A stretch of 64,000 bases of DNA from Hyphomicrobium facile. Lineage in GTDB: Bacteria; Pseudomonadota; Alphaproteobacteria; Rhizobiales; Hyphomicrobiaceae. The notes beneath the pieces were generated by a model. The model saw only the letters and a list, made by a program, of their open reading frames with translations. It searched no databases and was not told the DNA's origin. Below, one piece after another: positions 36,207 to 45,645 of the stretch; the first letter of the stretch is position 1, and each line of letters begins with the position of its first letter. Location: NCBI RefSeq assembly GCF_900116175.1, contig NZ_FPCH01000001.1:994501-1058500 (forward strand), given 5' to 3'. A program made the translations under genes and the position numbers.

Positions 36207-37961
36207 ATGACAAATAACAAAGGAAACGCAGACGGCACATTCGAAAATTCGATCGAAAAGCGTTCTGAGACAAGCGAACCAAAAACGGGACTATCCCGCC
36301 GCGATCTACTCGCGGGTGCAGCGCTAGGTTCCATTGCGGCATCAACGATGACGATAGGACTTACCGACGATGCCGACGCTGCCTTTAAACATTTCGATTT
36401 CAAAAGTTTGGGCAAAGATCGTCGGTGCAAAAAAGGCAAAGGTACTTCGACCGACATTGGCTTGATAAACGGCAAGTTTCTCGACGGACAAAACAAGTCC
36501 TTCAGCTCGATGGCGATCAAGGATGGCCGCATCGCAGCGATAGGCTCGACAAAAGGACTGGATTCGGGCGCTCGTATCATCAATCTCAACGGGCGGACTG
36601 TGATCCCGGGCCTTATCAATATGCACGTGCATCATTCTCGGACCGGTACGACTCCGGACTACGAGGTGCGCGACATTGAAACGGCGTTCTCTATCAAGGA
36701 AATTCAGCAACTGCTCGTGCGTCGGGCAAAGGGTGTGCCGGCGGGGCGGTTCGTCGGCTGTCACCTTGGCTGGCACTACATTCAACTTAATGAAAAAAGG
36801 CCGCCGACGTTGGCCGAGCTGGATGCGGCATGTCCCAAACACGCGGTATATCTTTCAGGGCGTGCCGGGTTCGTTGAAGTCATGTTTGCCGTTACGAATA
36901 CGCTTGGCAAAAGAGTCTTCGAGGCGGCGGGCATATCCGTCGATGCATCCGGACGCATCAACGCCACGCCGGAAGCGGCGCTCGCCGTGCTTCAGGCCGT
37001 TCAAACGCCAGAAGATAAGCTTCGTCAAACGTGGGACAACAACGCCTGGTCTCTCAGCAACGGCGTAACCAACGTCCTCGATCCGGGCGTAGCCGCCGTT
37101 ACGGCACAGGATTACCCTGCGCTCGAACTCTGGCGGCAGGGCATGCTGCACGTTCGCCATCGGCTGAACTATGCGTCGAACAATCCGGATCAAGTCAACA
37201 CACGCGTCCAGAATGTATTCCGATTGATGGGCGATGATATGTTCCGTGCCGGCGGGTTCGGTGAGTCGATCGGCACCCGTCCGGTGACATCGAGCACGCT
37301 GTTCGAACCAACCGCGGAAGCCATCGCGAAAGCGGGCTGGAAACTACAGAACCACACCGACTTCTTCGCCGACGTCGATTTCCAGCTGGCGGCGTTCCAA
37401 CGCATAAACCAGAAGTATCCGCTTAAAGATCTTCGCTGGCAGTTGATCCACTGCTTCCAGACGACGCCTGCGCAATTGAAGGCTTTGAAGGATCTCGGTG
37501 TCGGCGTCGATCTCGAGAACGAACGCTATCTCGACCGGTTGGAGAGAGGGGGCGGACCGGCCTATCGGCAGATCGTCGATTCCGGAATAACGGTCGGCGG
37601 CGGAACCGACGGCAGTAACTACGCCCCGAACAATCCTTGGCTCAACATCTACTACGCGACGACAGGGATAAACGTCCGCGGGATTCCCGAAAATGCCAGC
37701 CAGAAAATCACGCGACTGGAAGCGCTGAAAATATGGACCGGCGGCAGCGCATATCAGAACTTCGACGATGATAAGGGATCATTCGAAGAGGGCAAGGTTG
37801 CCGATATGGCAGTCTTGAGCGCCGATCTACTGAAGGTCTCCGACGCCCAACTTCGGTGGATGAAGTCAGCGATGACAATCGTCGGAGGTAAAATCGTGCA
37901 CGAAGGCGATTGGCCGGACTATGCACAAATCGGAGATGATTTCTTCTACACTGGGACATAA
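36207..37961 (+). CDS. Tat-exported amidohydrolase (Amidohydro_3 type)
   Basis: This 584-residue protein begins with a long n-region and a twin-arginine signal (LSRRDLLAGAA, residues 29-39), so it is probably exported folded to the periplasm. The body matches metal-dependent amidohydrolases of the YtcJ-like group: PGLINMHVHHSRTG carries the HxH metal motif, LIHCFQTT a later histidine, and GGGTDGSNY the C-terminal aspartate. The N-terminal and C-terminal beta-sandwich parts (INGKFLDG, KVADMAVLSADLL) are complete. The substrate is unknown. It lies beyond the distal attachment repeat. Confidence 0.88.
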   Translation: MTNNKGNADGTFENSIEKRSETSEPKTGLSRRDLLAGAALGSIAASTMTIGLTDDADAAFKHFDFKSLGKDRRCKKGKGTSTDIGLINGKFLDGQNKSFSSMAIKDGRIAAIGSTKGLDSGARIINLNGRTVIPGLINMHVHHSRTGTTPDYEVRDIETAFSIKEIQQLLVRRAKGVPAGRFVGCHLGWHYIQLNEKRPPTLAELDAACPKHAVYLSGRAGFVEVMFAVTNTLGKRVFEAAGISVDASGRINATPEAALAVLQAVQTPEDKLRQTWDNNAWSLSNGVTNVLDPGVAAVTAQDYPALELWRQGMLHVRHRLNYASNNPDQVNTRVQNVFRLMGDDMFRAGGFGESIGTRPVTSSTLFEPTAEAIAKAGWKLQNHTDFFADVDFQLAAFQRINQKYPLKDLRWQLIHCFQTTPAQLKALKDLGVGVDLENERYLDRLERGGGPAYRQIVDSGITVGGGTDGSNYAPNNPWLNIYYATTGINVRGIPENASQKITRLEALKIWTGGSAYQNFDDDKGSFEEGKVADMAVLSADLLKVSDAQLRWMKSAMTIVGGKIVHEGDWPDYAQIGDDFFYTGT

Positions 37962-38046
37962 GTCTTCAACGAATTGAGGCGAGCATCTGCGCGGGCCATA
38001 TCCGGCTCGCGTTGATGCTCGTCGACGACGCTCGCATGAGCGGCGA

Positions 38047-39381
38047 CTAGACTGCCGGCGAGCCCCGGGTATCAGAGTCGAGATAGGTATCGAAGCACGC
38101 CGCAATGCTTCTCACAAATGGCTGGCCGCGGGGTGTCACAACGAAACCGCCCTCGACCTTCTCCAGAAGACCTGGGGTGTCCGCCTCGACCATCTCTCGG
38201 CCTTCCAGAATGACGCGCGATGCTAACGCTCCGAAGCGCTCGCGGATGTCGGTTTCGGAAAAGCTGAAGTCGCACATCAATTTCGCGATGACGTAGCGTC
38301 GAACGCAATCTTCGTCCGTCAGCTTGACGCCTCTGGTCGTGGCGAGCCCTGTCGCTGCAATACGCTTTTCGTATTCGGCCGGAGACGACACGTTCTGAAA
38401 ATATGCGCTGCCGACGCAAGAGATGGCCGACGCTCCGATACCGACGAGGTTTTCTGATGTATCTGTCGTATATCCTTGAAAGTTGCGGCGGACGGGTCCG
38501 AGCGCCAAGGGGTCGTCCTTCAGGGCGTAATGGTCGAGTCCGATCTGGACGTATCCTGCGGCGTTGAGTATGCGCGCGGCTCTTTGGGACTGGGCAAAGC
38601 GTTCGACGCTGTCGGGGAGCGTCTTGGAATCAATAATCGATTGGTGTGCGAAGCGCGCGGGCAGGTGCGCGTATCCAAATAGCGCGACCCGATTGGGGCG
38701 CAGCGAAAGAACCTGCTCGACGGTCGCCTCTATTCCAGATCGGGTCTGCAGCGGCAGTCCATAAACGAGATCGACGTTGATCTTGTCGATACCGGCATCC
38801 CGCAAACTATCAACGCACGCCGACGTCACTTCGAACGACTGCTGCCGATTGATGGCGGCCTGAACGGCTGGGTCGAAGTCTTGGACCCCAATCGATACAC
38901 GATTGACGTCTGCGCGCTTCAGAGCCTGCGCAAGAGACGCGCTCGCTTCACGCGGGTCGATCTCGACGGCGAATTCGGCGGTGGCGTCGATCTCGAACGA
39001 GTCACGAATGCGCGCTGCCAACGCCAGGATCTGCTCGCCGGTCAGGATGTTGGGCGAGCCGCCACCCCAATGCATATATGAGATCTTGTGCTTGGAGAGC
39101 CCAAGCCGTGCCAGGGCCAGCAATTCGGCTTCGAGAGCTTTCAAATAGCGGATCACCGGCTCCTTGGTGCGTGCAACTTTCATATTGCAGCCGCAGTACC
39201 AGCAAAGCTTCTTGCAGTACGGCACATGCACGTAGAGCGAAAACGGCGTGTCGTCCGCCAATTCGGTCAGAGCTGCTGCGAAGTCCTGAGCGCCGACGGT
39301 GTCTCGAAACTGAGCGGCGGTCGGATAGCTCGTATATCGTGGAACGGGAGTGCTCATGCGGCGCACGAAATCTGGTGACAT
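38047..39381 (-). CDS. hemN: Oxygen-independent coproporphyrinogen III oxidase
   Basis: This 444-residue radical-SAM enzyme oxidatively decarboxylates coproporphyrinogen III without oxygen in haem synthesis. The iron-sulphur cluster cysteines are C56, C60 and C63 in YCKKLCWYCGC. The preceding RYTSYPTA segment and the following MHWGGGSPN motif are characteristic of true HemN rather than HemW. The start follows the hemerythrin gene by 4 bp, so both are probably one transcript. The setting beside the cbb3 oxidase genes fits low-oxygen induction. Confidence 0.95.
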   Translation of the reverse strand: MSPDFVRRMSTPVPRYTSYPTAAQFRDTVGAQDFAAALTELADDTPFSLYVHVPYCKKLCWYCGCNMKVARTKEPVIRYLKALEAELLALARLGLSKHKISYMHWGGGSPNILTGEQILALAARIRDSFEIDATAEFAVEIDPREASASLAQALKRADVNRVSIGVQDFDPAVQAAINRQQSFEVTSACVDSLRDAGIDKINVDLVYGLPLQTRSGIEATVEQVLSLRPNRVALFGYAHLPARFAHQSIIDSKTLPDSVERFAQSQRAARILNAAGYVQIGLDHYALKDDPLALGPVRRNFQGYTTDTSENLVGIGASAISCVGSAYFQNVSSPAEYEKRIAATGLATTRGVKLTDEDCVRRYVIAKLMCDFSFSETDIRERFGALASRVILEGREMVEADTPGLLEKVEGGFVVTPRGQPFVRSIAACFDTYLDSDTRGSPAV

Positions 39382-39385
39382 CCCG

Positions 39386-40018
39386 TTATTTCTCCTGCCC
39401 GAGCGAGGCGGGGCATTTGACGCAGATTGACGATGATGATTTCCCGGCTCTGAGTGTCAGCAGCGGTATTCTGATGCAACGGGGATGGTCGCTCGTCATG
39501 ATCCATTCCTGAAGGCGTGCGAGGTCTTCGACGGTCAGGGCTTTGCGTGCGGCTGGCAAAACGACGCTTTCTTCCCATGCGATATGGCGGCGCTGGTTTT
39601 CGAAATAGCCGCGAAGAATGTAGCCAAGCGTCTCTGGGTTCTGTGGCGCGCCGCTTTGCAACGCGTCCGTTAGCGCCTCGACGAGTTCGTCTGCGATGTC
39701 TTCGTCACACTCGTGTTGCTGGCTAAGAGACGCCAGTGCCTGAACGACGGTGTCGTTCGACGACAAACGCCCTCTGAGAATCGGGAAAAGCGCGTCTTCC
39801 TCGAATTTCGTGTGCGCCTTTACGCTTCCCTTCAGAATAGAGATCGCGATCACGGCCAACGCGGGTTCGAGTTTGGCCGGCAGGTTGTCGGCGATGCTTT
39901 CCAGAAGAGCGCACAACTCCAACTGCAGGGCGTGCTCTTCTTCAATGATCTCCAGGGGATGGGGCGTCCGGCAGACACCAGCATCATCCAGTCGCTTTGC
40001 GGGGCTGGCATCCGTCAT
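39386..40018 (-). CDS. Hemerythrin HHE domain protein
   Basis: This 210-residue protein has a four-helix hemerythrin-like domain with the usual diiron ligand pattern: HPLEIIEEEHALQ, AHTKFEEDALFP, QQHECDEDI and RRHIAWEESVVLPAA. Such proteins bind oxygen or nitric oxide or repair iron-sulphur clusters under nitrosative stress. The last 45 residues include two cysteines. It is the first gene before hemN and is divergent from ccoN across a spacer with an FNR/FixK-type box. Confidence 0.85.
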   Translation of the reverse strand: MTDASPAKRLDDAGVCRTPHPLEIIEEEHALQLELCALLESIADNLPAKLEPALAVIAISILKGSVKAHTKFEEDALFPILRGRLSSNDTVVQALASLSQQHECDEDIADELVEALTDALQSGAPQNPETLGYILRGYFENQRRHIAWEESVVLPAARKALTVEDLARLQEWIMTSDHPRCIRIPLLTLRAGKSSSSICVKCPASLGQEK

Positions 40019-40087
40019 GAGTGAACCCTCGAAAAACTGAGGCCGCGTTTTAGCGATGCGGTTTTACCGCCGCCCGTTATGTCGAAC

Positions 40088-40101
40088 ATGACCTAGATCA
40101 A
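40088..40101. promoter_or_regulatory. FNR/FixK-type box between hemerythrin and ccoN
   Basis: ATGACCTAGATCAA matches the TTGAT-N4-ATCAA consensus at 8 of 10 positions. It lies about 65 bp before the ccoN start and about 80 bp before the hemerythrin start, so one regulator could activate both directions under low oxygen. The assignment rests on pattern and on the known control of ccoNOQP and hemN by this regulator family. Confidence 0.7.
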
Positions 40102-40158
40102 GGCTGCCAGCGGCCCGTTATTCGACTGTGCGCTGCGAATTCGGATCGGGAGGCAGCT

Positions 40159-41823
40159 TTGCAGGACGTATTGGACGAGCGCTCTGGGCTCAGCGATACG
40201 CTGGCGCTGATAAGCGCGGTCATCATCGGCGCGATCGGTCTTGTGTTCGCGTTTGCTGGAGAGGAGGAGATCCTCCGGCTTCAGGGGCTTATCGTATTGG
40301 CGGCGGCGGTGGCAGCCGGCTTCTACGTTGCCACGCATCCGACGAACCTCAGACAAGAGAAGCGTTCCGGCTATTTCGACGGTCCCATTCGCGTTGCGAC
40401 GGTGGCGTGCGTTTTCTGGGGGATTGTCGGATTTCTCGTTGGCGACATTCTGGCTTGGCAACTTTCGTTTCCGGCGCTGAACTTTGATTTGCCGTGGACC
40501 AACTTCGGGCGCCTGCGACCGGTTCACACGTCGGCCGTGATCTTCGCGTTCGGCGGCAACGCTCTCATCGCGACATCGCTTTATGTCGTTCAACGGACAA
40601 GCCAGGCTCGGCTCCCAGGCAAGTGGGCGCCGTGGTTCGTCGTCTGGGGGTATCAGCTTTTCATCGTTATCGCGGCGTCCGGTTACTTGATGGGCGTGAC
40701 GCAAGGCAAGGAGTACGCGGAGCCCGAATGGTACGCCGACATCCTGCTGACGGTCGTATGGGTCGCCTATCTCCTCGTGTTTCTCGGTACGCTGAAGGAT
40801 CGCCAAGAGCCGCACATCTACGTCGCGAACTGGTTCTTCCTGGGCTTCATCGTCACCGTCGCGATGCTGCATATCGTCAATAACCTGGCGCTGCCCGTGT
40901 CGTTTCTCGGAACGCTGAGCTATCCGCTCTTTCCCGGCGTTCAGGGTGCGATGACGCAATGGTGGTACGGGCACAATGCCGTTGGCTTCTTTCTGACGGC
41001 CGGGTTCCTCGGCATCATGTATTATTTCATTCCGAAGCGCGCCGAACGGCCGGTCTATTCCTACCGCCTATCGATCGTGCACTTCTGGTCGCTGATCTTC
41101 CTCTACATCTGGGCGGGACCGCATCACCTTCACTACACCGCGCTTCCCGAATGGGCGCAGACGCTCGGCATGACGTTCTCGATCATGCTCTGGATGCCGT
41201 CGTGGGGCGGCATGATCAACGGGCTCATGACGCTGTCCGGTGCGTGGGACAAGCTCAGGACTGATCCAGTCATCCGTCTGCTCGTCGTCAGCGTGGCGTT
41301 CTACGGAATGTCGACGTTCGAAGGGCCGCTGATGTCCATCAAGGAAGTCAACTCGCTCTCGCACTACACAGACTGGACGATCGGACACGTCCATTCCGGC
41401 GCGCTCGGCTGGGTCGGCATGATCTCGTTCGGCGCCGTCTACTGTCTGGTGCCATGGCTGTGGAAGCGGCAAGGCCTCTACTCGATGAAGCTGGTCGAGT
41501 GGCACTTCTGGCTCGCGATGATCGGCATCGTTCTCTACATCTCGTCGATGTGGGTTGCGGGCATCACGCAAGGTCTGATGTGGCGTGCCTACGACCGCCT
41601 CGGCTTCCTCAAATACTCCTTCATCGAAACCGTCGAGGCGATGCACTGGCCGTATGTCATTCGCGCGGCGGGTGGCGCGCTGTTCCTGCTCGGCGGGTTG
41701 ATTATGGCCTACAACGTCTGGCGCACGATCCGGGGGGATCAGCCGGTCGATGTCCGTGATCAGGCGGCGGTAGCGGCGGCGCCTGAGCTGCGTCCCGGCG
41801 TCATCGCAATGCCAGCCGAATAA
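40159..41823 (+). CDS. ccoN: cbb3-type cytochrome c oxidase subunit I
   Basis: This 554-residue haem-copper oxidase subunit has twelve or more membrane helices and holds the low-spin haem b and the haem b3/CuB centre. Histidine-containing segments [46 protein letters not shown] and [13 protein letters not shown] supply the ligands. Translation starts at a TTG (40159) about 4 bases after GGGAGG; no better start lies nearby. It leads ccoOQP and is the terminal oxidase for low-oxygen respiration. Confidence 0.97.
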   Translation: MQDVLDERSGLSDTLALISAVIIGAIGLVFAFAGEEEILRLQGLIVLAAAVAAGFYVATHPTNLRQEKRSGYFDGPIRVATVACVFWGIVGFLVGDILAWQLSFPALNFDLPWTNFGRLRPVHTSAVIFAFGGNALIATSLYVVQRTSQARLPGKWAPWFVVWGYQLFIVIAASGYLMGVTQGKEYAEPEWYADILLTVVWVAYLLVFLGTLKDRQEPHIYVANWFFLGFIVTVAMLHIVNNLALPVSFLGTLSYPLFPGVQGAMTQWWYGHNAVGFFLTAGFLGIMYYFIPKRAERPVYSYRLSIVHFWSLIFLYIWAGPHHLHYTALPEWAQTLGMTFSIMLWMPSWGGMINGLMTLSGAWDKLRTDPVIRLLVVSVAFYGMSTFEGPLMSIKEVNSLSHYTDWTIGHVHSGALGWVGMISFGAVYCLVPWLWKRQGLYSMKLVEWHFWLAMIGIVLYISSMWVAGITQGLMWRAYDRLGFLKYSFIETVEAMHWPYVIRAAGGALFLLGGLIMAYNVWRTIRGDQPVDVRDQAAVAAAPELRPGVIAMPAE

Positions 41824-41837
41824 CAGGAGCGATAATC

Positions 41838-42575
41838 GTGAACCACGCCATTTTTGAGCGAAACTCGATTATACTTCTGATCGGTGCTCTGATCGTCGTT
41901 TCGATCGGCGGCATCGTCGAGATCGCGCCGCTGTTCTACGTTCAGTCGACGATCGAGAAGGTGCAGGGGATGCGGCCCTATTCGCCGCTCGAGCTTGCCG
42001 GCCGCGACATCTACGTGCGCGAGGGCTGCTATAACTGTCACAGCCAAATGATCCGCTCGCTGCGCGACGAGGTCGAGCGCTACGGCCACTACTCTCTGGC
42101 TGCGGAAAGCATGTATGACCATCCGTTCCAGTGGGGTTCGAAGCGAACGGGGCCCGATCTTGCGCGCGTCGGCGGCAAGTATTCGGACGCCTGGCATGTC
42201 GAGCATATGCGTGATCCGCGTTCGGTCGTGCCTGCTTCCATCATGCCGGGGTATGCGTTTCTCGATCACACGCTTCTCGACTACTCGAACATTTCGAAGC
42301 GCATGAAGGCGTTGAAGGCGCTTGGCGTTCCTTATAGCGACGAGATGATTGCGAGTGCGGGTAAGGATGTCGTGGCGCAGATATCGCCCGACACCAAAGA
42401 AGCAAAGGCGCTCGTCGCGCGCTACCCGAAGGCGCAGGTGCGCAAGTTCGATGGCCAGCCGGCGGGGGAGAACGTCGAGCCCACGGAACTCGATGCCGTC
42501 GTCGCCTATCTGCAAATGCTCGGCACGCTCGTCGACTTCACGAAGTTCGATGCGAGTGGTCCAAACCTTCGATAA
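41838..42575 (+). CDS. ccoO: cbb3-type oxidase subunit II, mono-haem cytochrome c
   Basis: This 245-residue subunit is anchored by one N-terminal helix (about residues 10-32) and binds one haem c through CYNCH at residues 64-68, with methionine ligation farther on. The segments [20 protein letters not shown] and [21 protein letters not shown] are family hallmarks. It hands electrons from CcoP to CcoN. It starts 15 bp after ccoN. Confidence 0.97.
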   Translation: MNHAIFERNSIILLIGALIVVSIGGIVEIAPLFYVQSTIEKVQGMRPYSPLELAGRDIYVREGCYNCHSQMIRSLRDEVERYGHYSLAAESMYDHPFQWGSKRTGPDLARVGGKYSDAWHVEHMRDPRSVVPASIMPGYAFLDHTLLDYSNISKRMKALKALGVPYSDEMIASAGKDVVAQISPDTKEAKALVARYPKAQVRKFDGQPAGENVEPTELDAVVAYLQMLGTLVDFTKFDASGPNLR

Positions 42576-42588
42576 GGGGAGTTCGGCC

Positions 42589-42765
42589 TTGGCCTACGAA
42601 GACATTCAAATGGTCACGCAAATCGTGTCGCTGGCAATTTTCGCCGGCATCATGATCGCGGCATACATCTACGCCTTCCGCAGAAGCAACAAAGCCAAGT
42701 TCGCGGCGGCTTCGGAAATCCCGTTTCGCGCCGATACGCTCCCGGCCGATGAGGATAAACGATGA
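42589..42765 (+). CDS. ccoQ: cbb3-type oxidase subunit CcoQ
   Basis: This 58-residue single-span protein stabilises the oxidase complex. It has one helix (VSLAIFAGIMIAAYIYAF) followed by a basic RRSNKAK stretch. The start is a TTG at 42589, placed 8 bases after AAGGGGA; an internal ATG seven codons later is possible but less well placed. Its end overlaps the start of ccoP by 4 bp. Confidence 0.9.
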   Translation: MAYEDIQMVTQIVSLAIFAGIMIAAYIYAFRRSNKAKFAAASEIPFRADTLPADEDKR

Positions 42766-43685
42766 GCCAGGGCAAAAAAATCGACGAAGTGACGGGTGTC
42801 GAGACGACCGGACACGTCTGGGACGGCGACATCTACGAGCTCAATAAACCTCTGCCCAGGTGGTGGCTCTATACCTTCTATATCTCGATCTTGTGGGCCA
42901 TCGGGTATTGGATAGTGTATCCCGCGTGGCCGACGATCAACGGCTACACGAAGGGTGTACTGAACTACAGCCAGCGCGATCAGGTGAAGCAAGATATCGA
43001 GGCGTGGAAGTCAGGCCACGCGAAATATCGCACGCAGATCGCCCAGATGTCGCTCGCCGACATTCGCAAGAACGACGAGCTGTTTCAGTTCTCGATTGCG
43101 GGCGGTGGGGCGCTGTTCGGCGAGAATTGCGCGGGTTGCCACGGGCGCGGGGCGCAGGGCGGCATCGGCTATCCTAACCTCAACGATGACGACTGGCTTT
43201 GGGGCGGTGATCTCGACAAAATTCATCAGACCATCGCATTCGGCATAAGAAGCGGCAATCCGAACGCACACGACAGTGCGATGCCGCGCTTCGGAACCGA
43301 CAAGGTTCTCGATGAGGCGCAGATCCGGGACACCGCAAATTTCGTCCGCTCGCTCTCGCATCTCGACGTCGATCAGGAAGCGGCAAAGAGAGGCGCGCAG
43401 ATTTTTGCTGACAACTGCGCCGCGTGCCACGGCGATCAAGGCAAAGGCAATCAGGATATGGGTGCGCCCAACCTGACGGACGCCATCTGGCTCTACGGCA
43501 GCTCGCAGGAGGCCGTGATGCAGAGCATCCGGACCGGGCGCGGCGGCGCGATGCCGGCGTGGTCCGAGCGTCTCGATCCGGTCGCGGTAAAAATGCTGAC
43601 GCTCTTTGTTTATTCCCTCGGCGGAGGGCAAGCAGAAGCTGCGAGTGCCTCCGCTCCCGCGGCGGGCGCGGACAAACCGAAATGA
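42762..43685 (+). CDS. ccoP: cbb3-type oxidase subunit III, di-haem cytochrome c
   Basis: This 307-residue membrane-anchored cytochrome carries two haem c sites, CAGCH at residues 123-127 and CAACH at 219-223. The N-terminal part has the TTGHVWDGDIYELNKPLPRWW motif and one membrane helix. It receives electrons from soluble cytochrome c. The Ala-rich tail is short. Its stop overlaps the ccoG start. Confidence 0.97.
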   Translation: MSQGKKIDEVTGVETTGHVWDGDIYELNKPLPRWWLYTFYISILWAIGYWIVYPAWPTINGYTKGVLNYSQRDQVKQDIEAWKSGHAKYRTQIAQMSLADIRKNDELFQFSIAGGGALFGENCAGCHGRGAQGGIGYPNLNDDDWLWGGDLDKIHQTIAFGIRSGNPNAHDSAMPRFGTDKVLDEAQIRDTANFVRSLSHLDVDQEAAKRGAQIFADNCAACHGDQGKGNQDMGAPNLTDAIWLYGSSQEAVMQSIRTGRGGAMPAWSERLDPVAVKMLTLFVYSLGGGQAEAASASAPAAGADKPK

Positions 43686-45160
43686 ACACGATGGACCGGC
43701 CGAACAAGTTTCTGATCGGTGGAGGAGACGAGGGGCGCCCCACGCCGCCTCCGCGGCAGTCGGACTACGTGCCGCGAACGAAAATCTATCCAAAGCGTGC
43801 GCGAGGAACCTTTCGCGGCATCAAGTGGATCGTGATGGCGGTTACGCTTGCCATCTACTACGTGGTGCCATGGTTGCGGTGGAACCGCGGCGAGGGCTTG
43901 CCCGATCAGGCCATTCTGTTCGACTTCGCCAATCAGCGGCTGTTGTTCGGCCCCATCGAAATCTGGGCGCAAGAATTCTACTACGTCACTGGGCTCCTTG
44001 TTCTCGGAGCGCTGGCCCTCTTTCTCGTCACCTCGGTCGCCGGCCGGATGTGGTGCGGATACGCTTGCCCGCAAACGGTCTGGACGGACCTGATGATTGC
44101 CATCGAGCGTTTCTGGCAAGGTGATCGCAATGCGCAGTTGCGCCTCGATTCCCAGCCGTGGTCATTCGAAAAGATCTGGAAGAAATCGATAACTCATCTG
44201 TCGTGGCTGGCGATTGCGGTCGCAACGGGCGGTGCGCTGGTCTTCTATTTCGGTGATGCGCCGACACTTGCCATCGAACTGGTGCACGGTACGGCACCGA
44301 CCGTCGCCTATTTCTTCCTCGGACTGTTCACGCTGACGACTTATCTGCTTGGTGGGCTCGCCCGGGAGCAGGTCTGCATTTACATGTGTCCTTGGCCACG
44401 CATTCAGGGCGCGATGGTCGATCGCGATTCGCTTCTCATTTCCTATCGCGAGCTTCGGGGCGAACCGCGCGGCGCCCACAAGACGGGCACGACATGGGAA
44501 GGTCGCGGCGACTGCATCGACTGCAAGGCCTGCGTTGCGGTCTGTCCGATGGGCATCGACATTCGCAACGGATCGCAGCTCGAATGTATCCAGTGCGCGC
44601 TCTGCGTCGATGCGTGTAACGAGATCATGGATCGCGTCGGCCGGCCGCGCGAACTCATCGCCTATACGACTATCGGCAACCTCTCCAACGCCACGAGCTC
44701 GCCGCGCGAGGGCTGGCGGATCATTCGTCCGCGCACGATCCTTTATACGGTTATGATTACGCTTGTGGCGTCTCTTATGGGATGGTCGCTGCTCAATCGT
44801 GCCGACTTCGAGTTCAGCGTCATCCAGGATCGCAATCCGTTTTTCGTTGTGTTGAGCGACGGCGGACTACGCAACGGCTACATGATCAAGATCGCGAACA
44901 AGTTCGAGGGGGTGCGGCACTTCAAGTTGCGCTTCAAGGGGCCAGCCGATCTTCAGCCGAAGTTTGTGGAGTTCGACGGCACCGACCCGACGATAGAAGT
45001 CAACCCATCAGAAGTCAGGGCGGTCAAAGTCTTCCTGTTGCTCCCCGGCGCCCAAAGGAAAGAACTGAGGTCGGATGCCGAGCCCGTGACGATCGAGCTG
45101 CAGGATGTGGAGAGCGGCCAGACGGCATCACGCGCTACGATATTCAGGAGTCCGTCATGA
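43682..45160 (+). CDS. ccoG: cbb3 oxidase accessory ferredoxin-like protein CcoG
   Basis: This 492-residue membrane protein reduces copper during cbb3 maturation. It has about five helices, the cysteine motifs CGYACPQ and CIYMCPWPRIQ between them, and a double 4Fe-4S ferredoxin region (CIDCKACVAVCP, CIQCALCVDACN). A C-terminal immunoglobulin-like domain follows. I start at the ATG at 43682, which overlaps the end of ccoP (ATGA); the open frame upstream lies inside ccoP and is spurious. Also known as FixG or RdxA. Confidence 0.96.
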   Translation: MNTMDRPNKFLIGGGDEGRPTPPPRQSDYVPRTKIYPKRARGTFRGIKWIVMAVTLAIYYVVPWLRWNRGEGLPDQAILFDFANQRLLFGPIEIWAQEFYYVTGLLVLGALALFLVTSVAGRMWCGYACPQTVWTDLMIAIERFWQGDRNAQLRLDSQPWSFEKIWKKSITHLSWLAIAVATGGALVFYFGDAPTLAIELVHGTAPTVAYFFLGLFTLTTYLLGGLAREQVCIYMCPWPRIQGAMVDRDSLLISYRELRGEPRGAHKTGTTWEGRGDCIDCKACVAVCPMGIDIRNGSQLECIQCALCVDACNEIMDRVGRPRELIAYTTIGNLSNATSSPREGWRIIRPRTILYTVMITLVASLMGWSLLNRADFEFSVIQDRNPFFVVLSDGGLRNGYMIKIANKFEGVRHFKLRFKGPADLQPKFVEFDGTDPTIEVNPSEVRAVKVFLLLPGAQRKELRSDAEPVTIELQDVESGQTASRATIFRSPS

Positions 45161-45645
45161 GCGTCGCAGTATCGAAAGGTTCGCTTCGCGGGTGGCATGT
45201 CTTCGCGATCCTGGCCGGGTTCTTTCTGACCGTGACGGCCGTGGATGCAGTTTTGATCACCAAAGCCGTCTCTACGTTCAGCGGCGACACCGCCGACGCC
45301 TATCGCAAAGGCTTGGCCTACAATCAAACGCTCCAGGAAGAAGCGGATCAGAACCGGCTCGGATGGCATGAAAGCCGAACGTTCGATTCCAAGACCGGCC
45401 GCCTAGCAATTGCGTTGATGGATGAGAACCGGCAACCCATCGATGGTTTGCTAGTGAAGGCGGAAATCGGGCGCGCGACGACTGACATATTCGATCGCCG
45501 TTTTGACTTGGTGCCCTCGGGGAACGGGACTTACGCTGCCGACATTTCAGTACTTTCGGAAGGCACATGGACGCTTTCCGTCACCGCTGTGGAGAAGGAC
45601 AAGGTCGTTTACAGATCGAGGGAACGGATATGGAAGCAGCCCTAG
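45157..45645 (+). CDS. ccoH: FixH/CcoH family assembly protein
   Basis: This 162-residue protein has one N-terminal membrane helix (HVFAILAGFFLTVTAVDAVLI) and a periplasmic beta-rich domain. The segments KGLAYNQTLQE and GNGTYAADISVLSEGTW are typical of FixH, which is needed for stable cbb3 assembly. It overlaps both the end of ccoG and the start of ccoI. Confidence 0.93.
   Translation: MSVAVSKGSLRGWHVFAILAGFFLTVTAVDAVLITKAVSTFSGDTADAYRKGLAYNQTLQEEADQNRLGWHESRTFDSKTGRLAIALMDENRQPIDGLLVKAEIGRATTDIFDRRFDLVPSGNGTYAADISVLSEGTWTLSVTAVEKDKVVYRSRERIWKQP

Noticed and set aside
40093-40974. 293-codon minus-strand frame opposite ccoN
   Set aside because: It is a mirror frame of ccoN rich in Arg/Asp, and it would also overlap the regulatory spacer.
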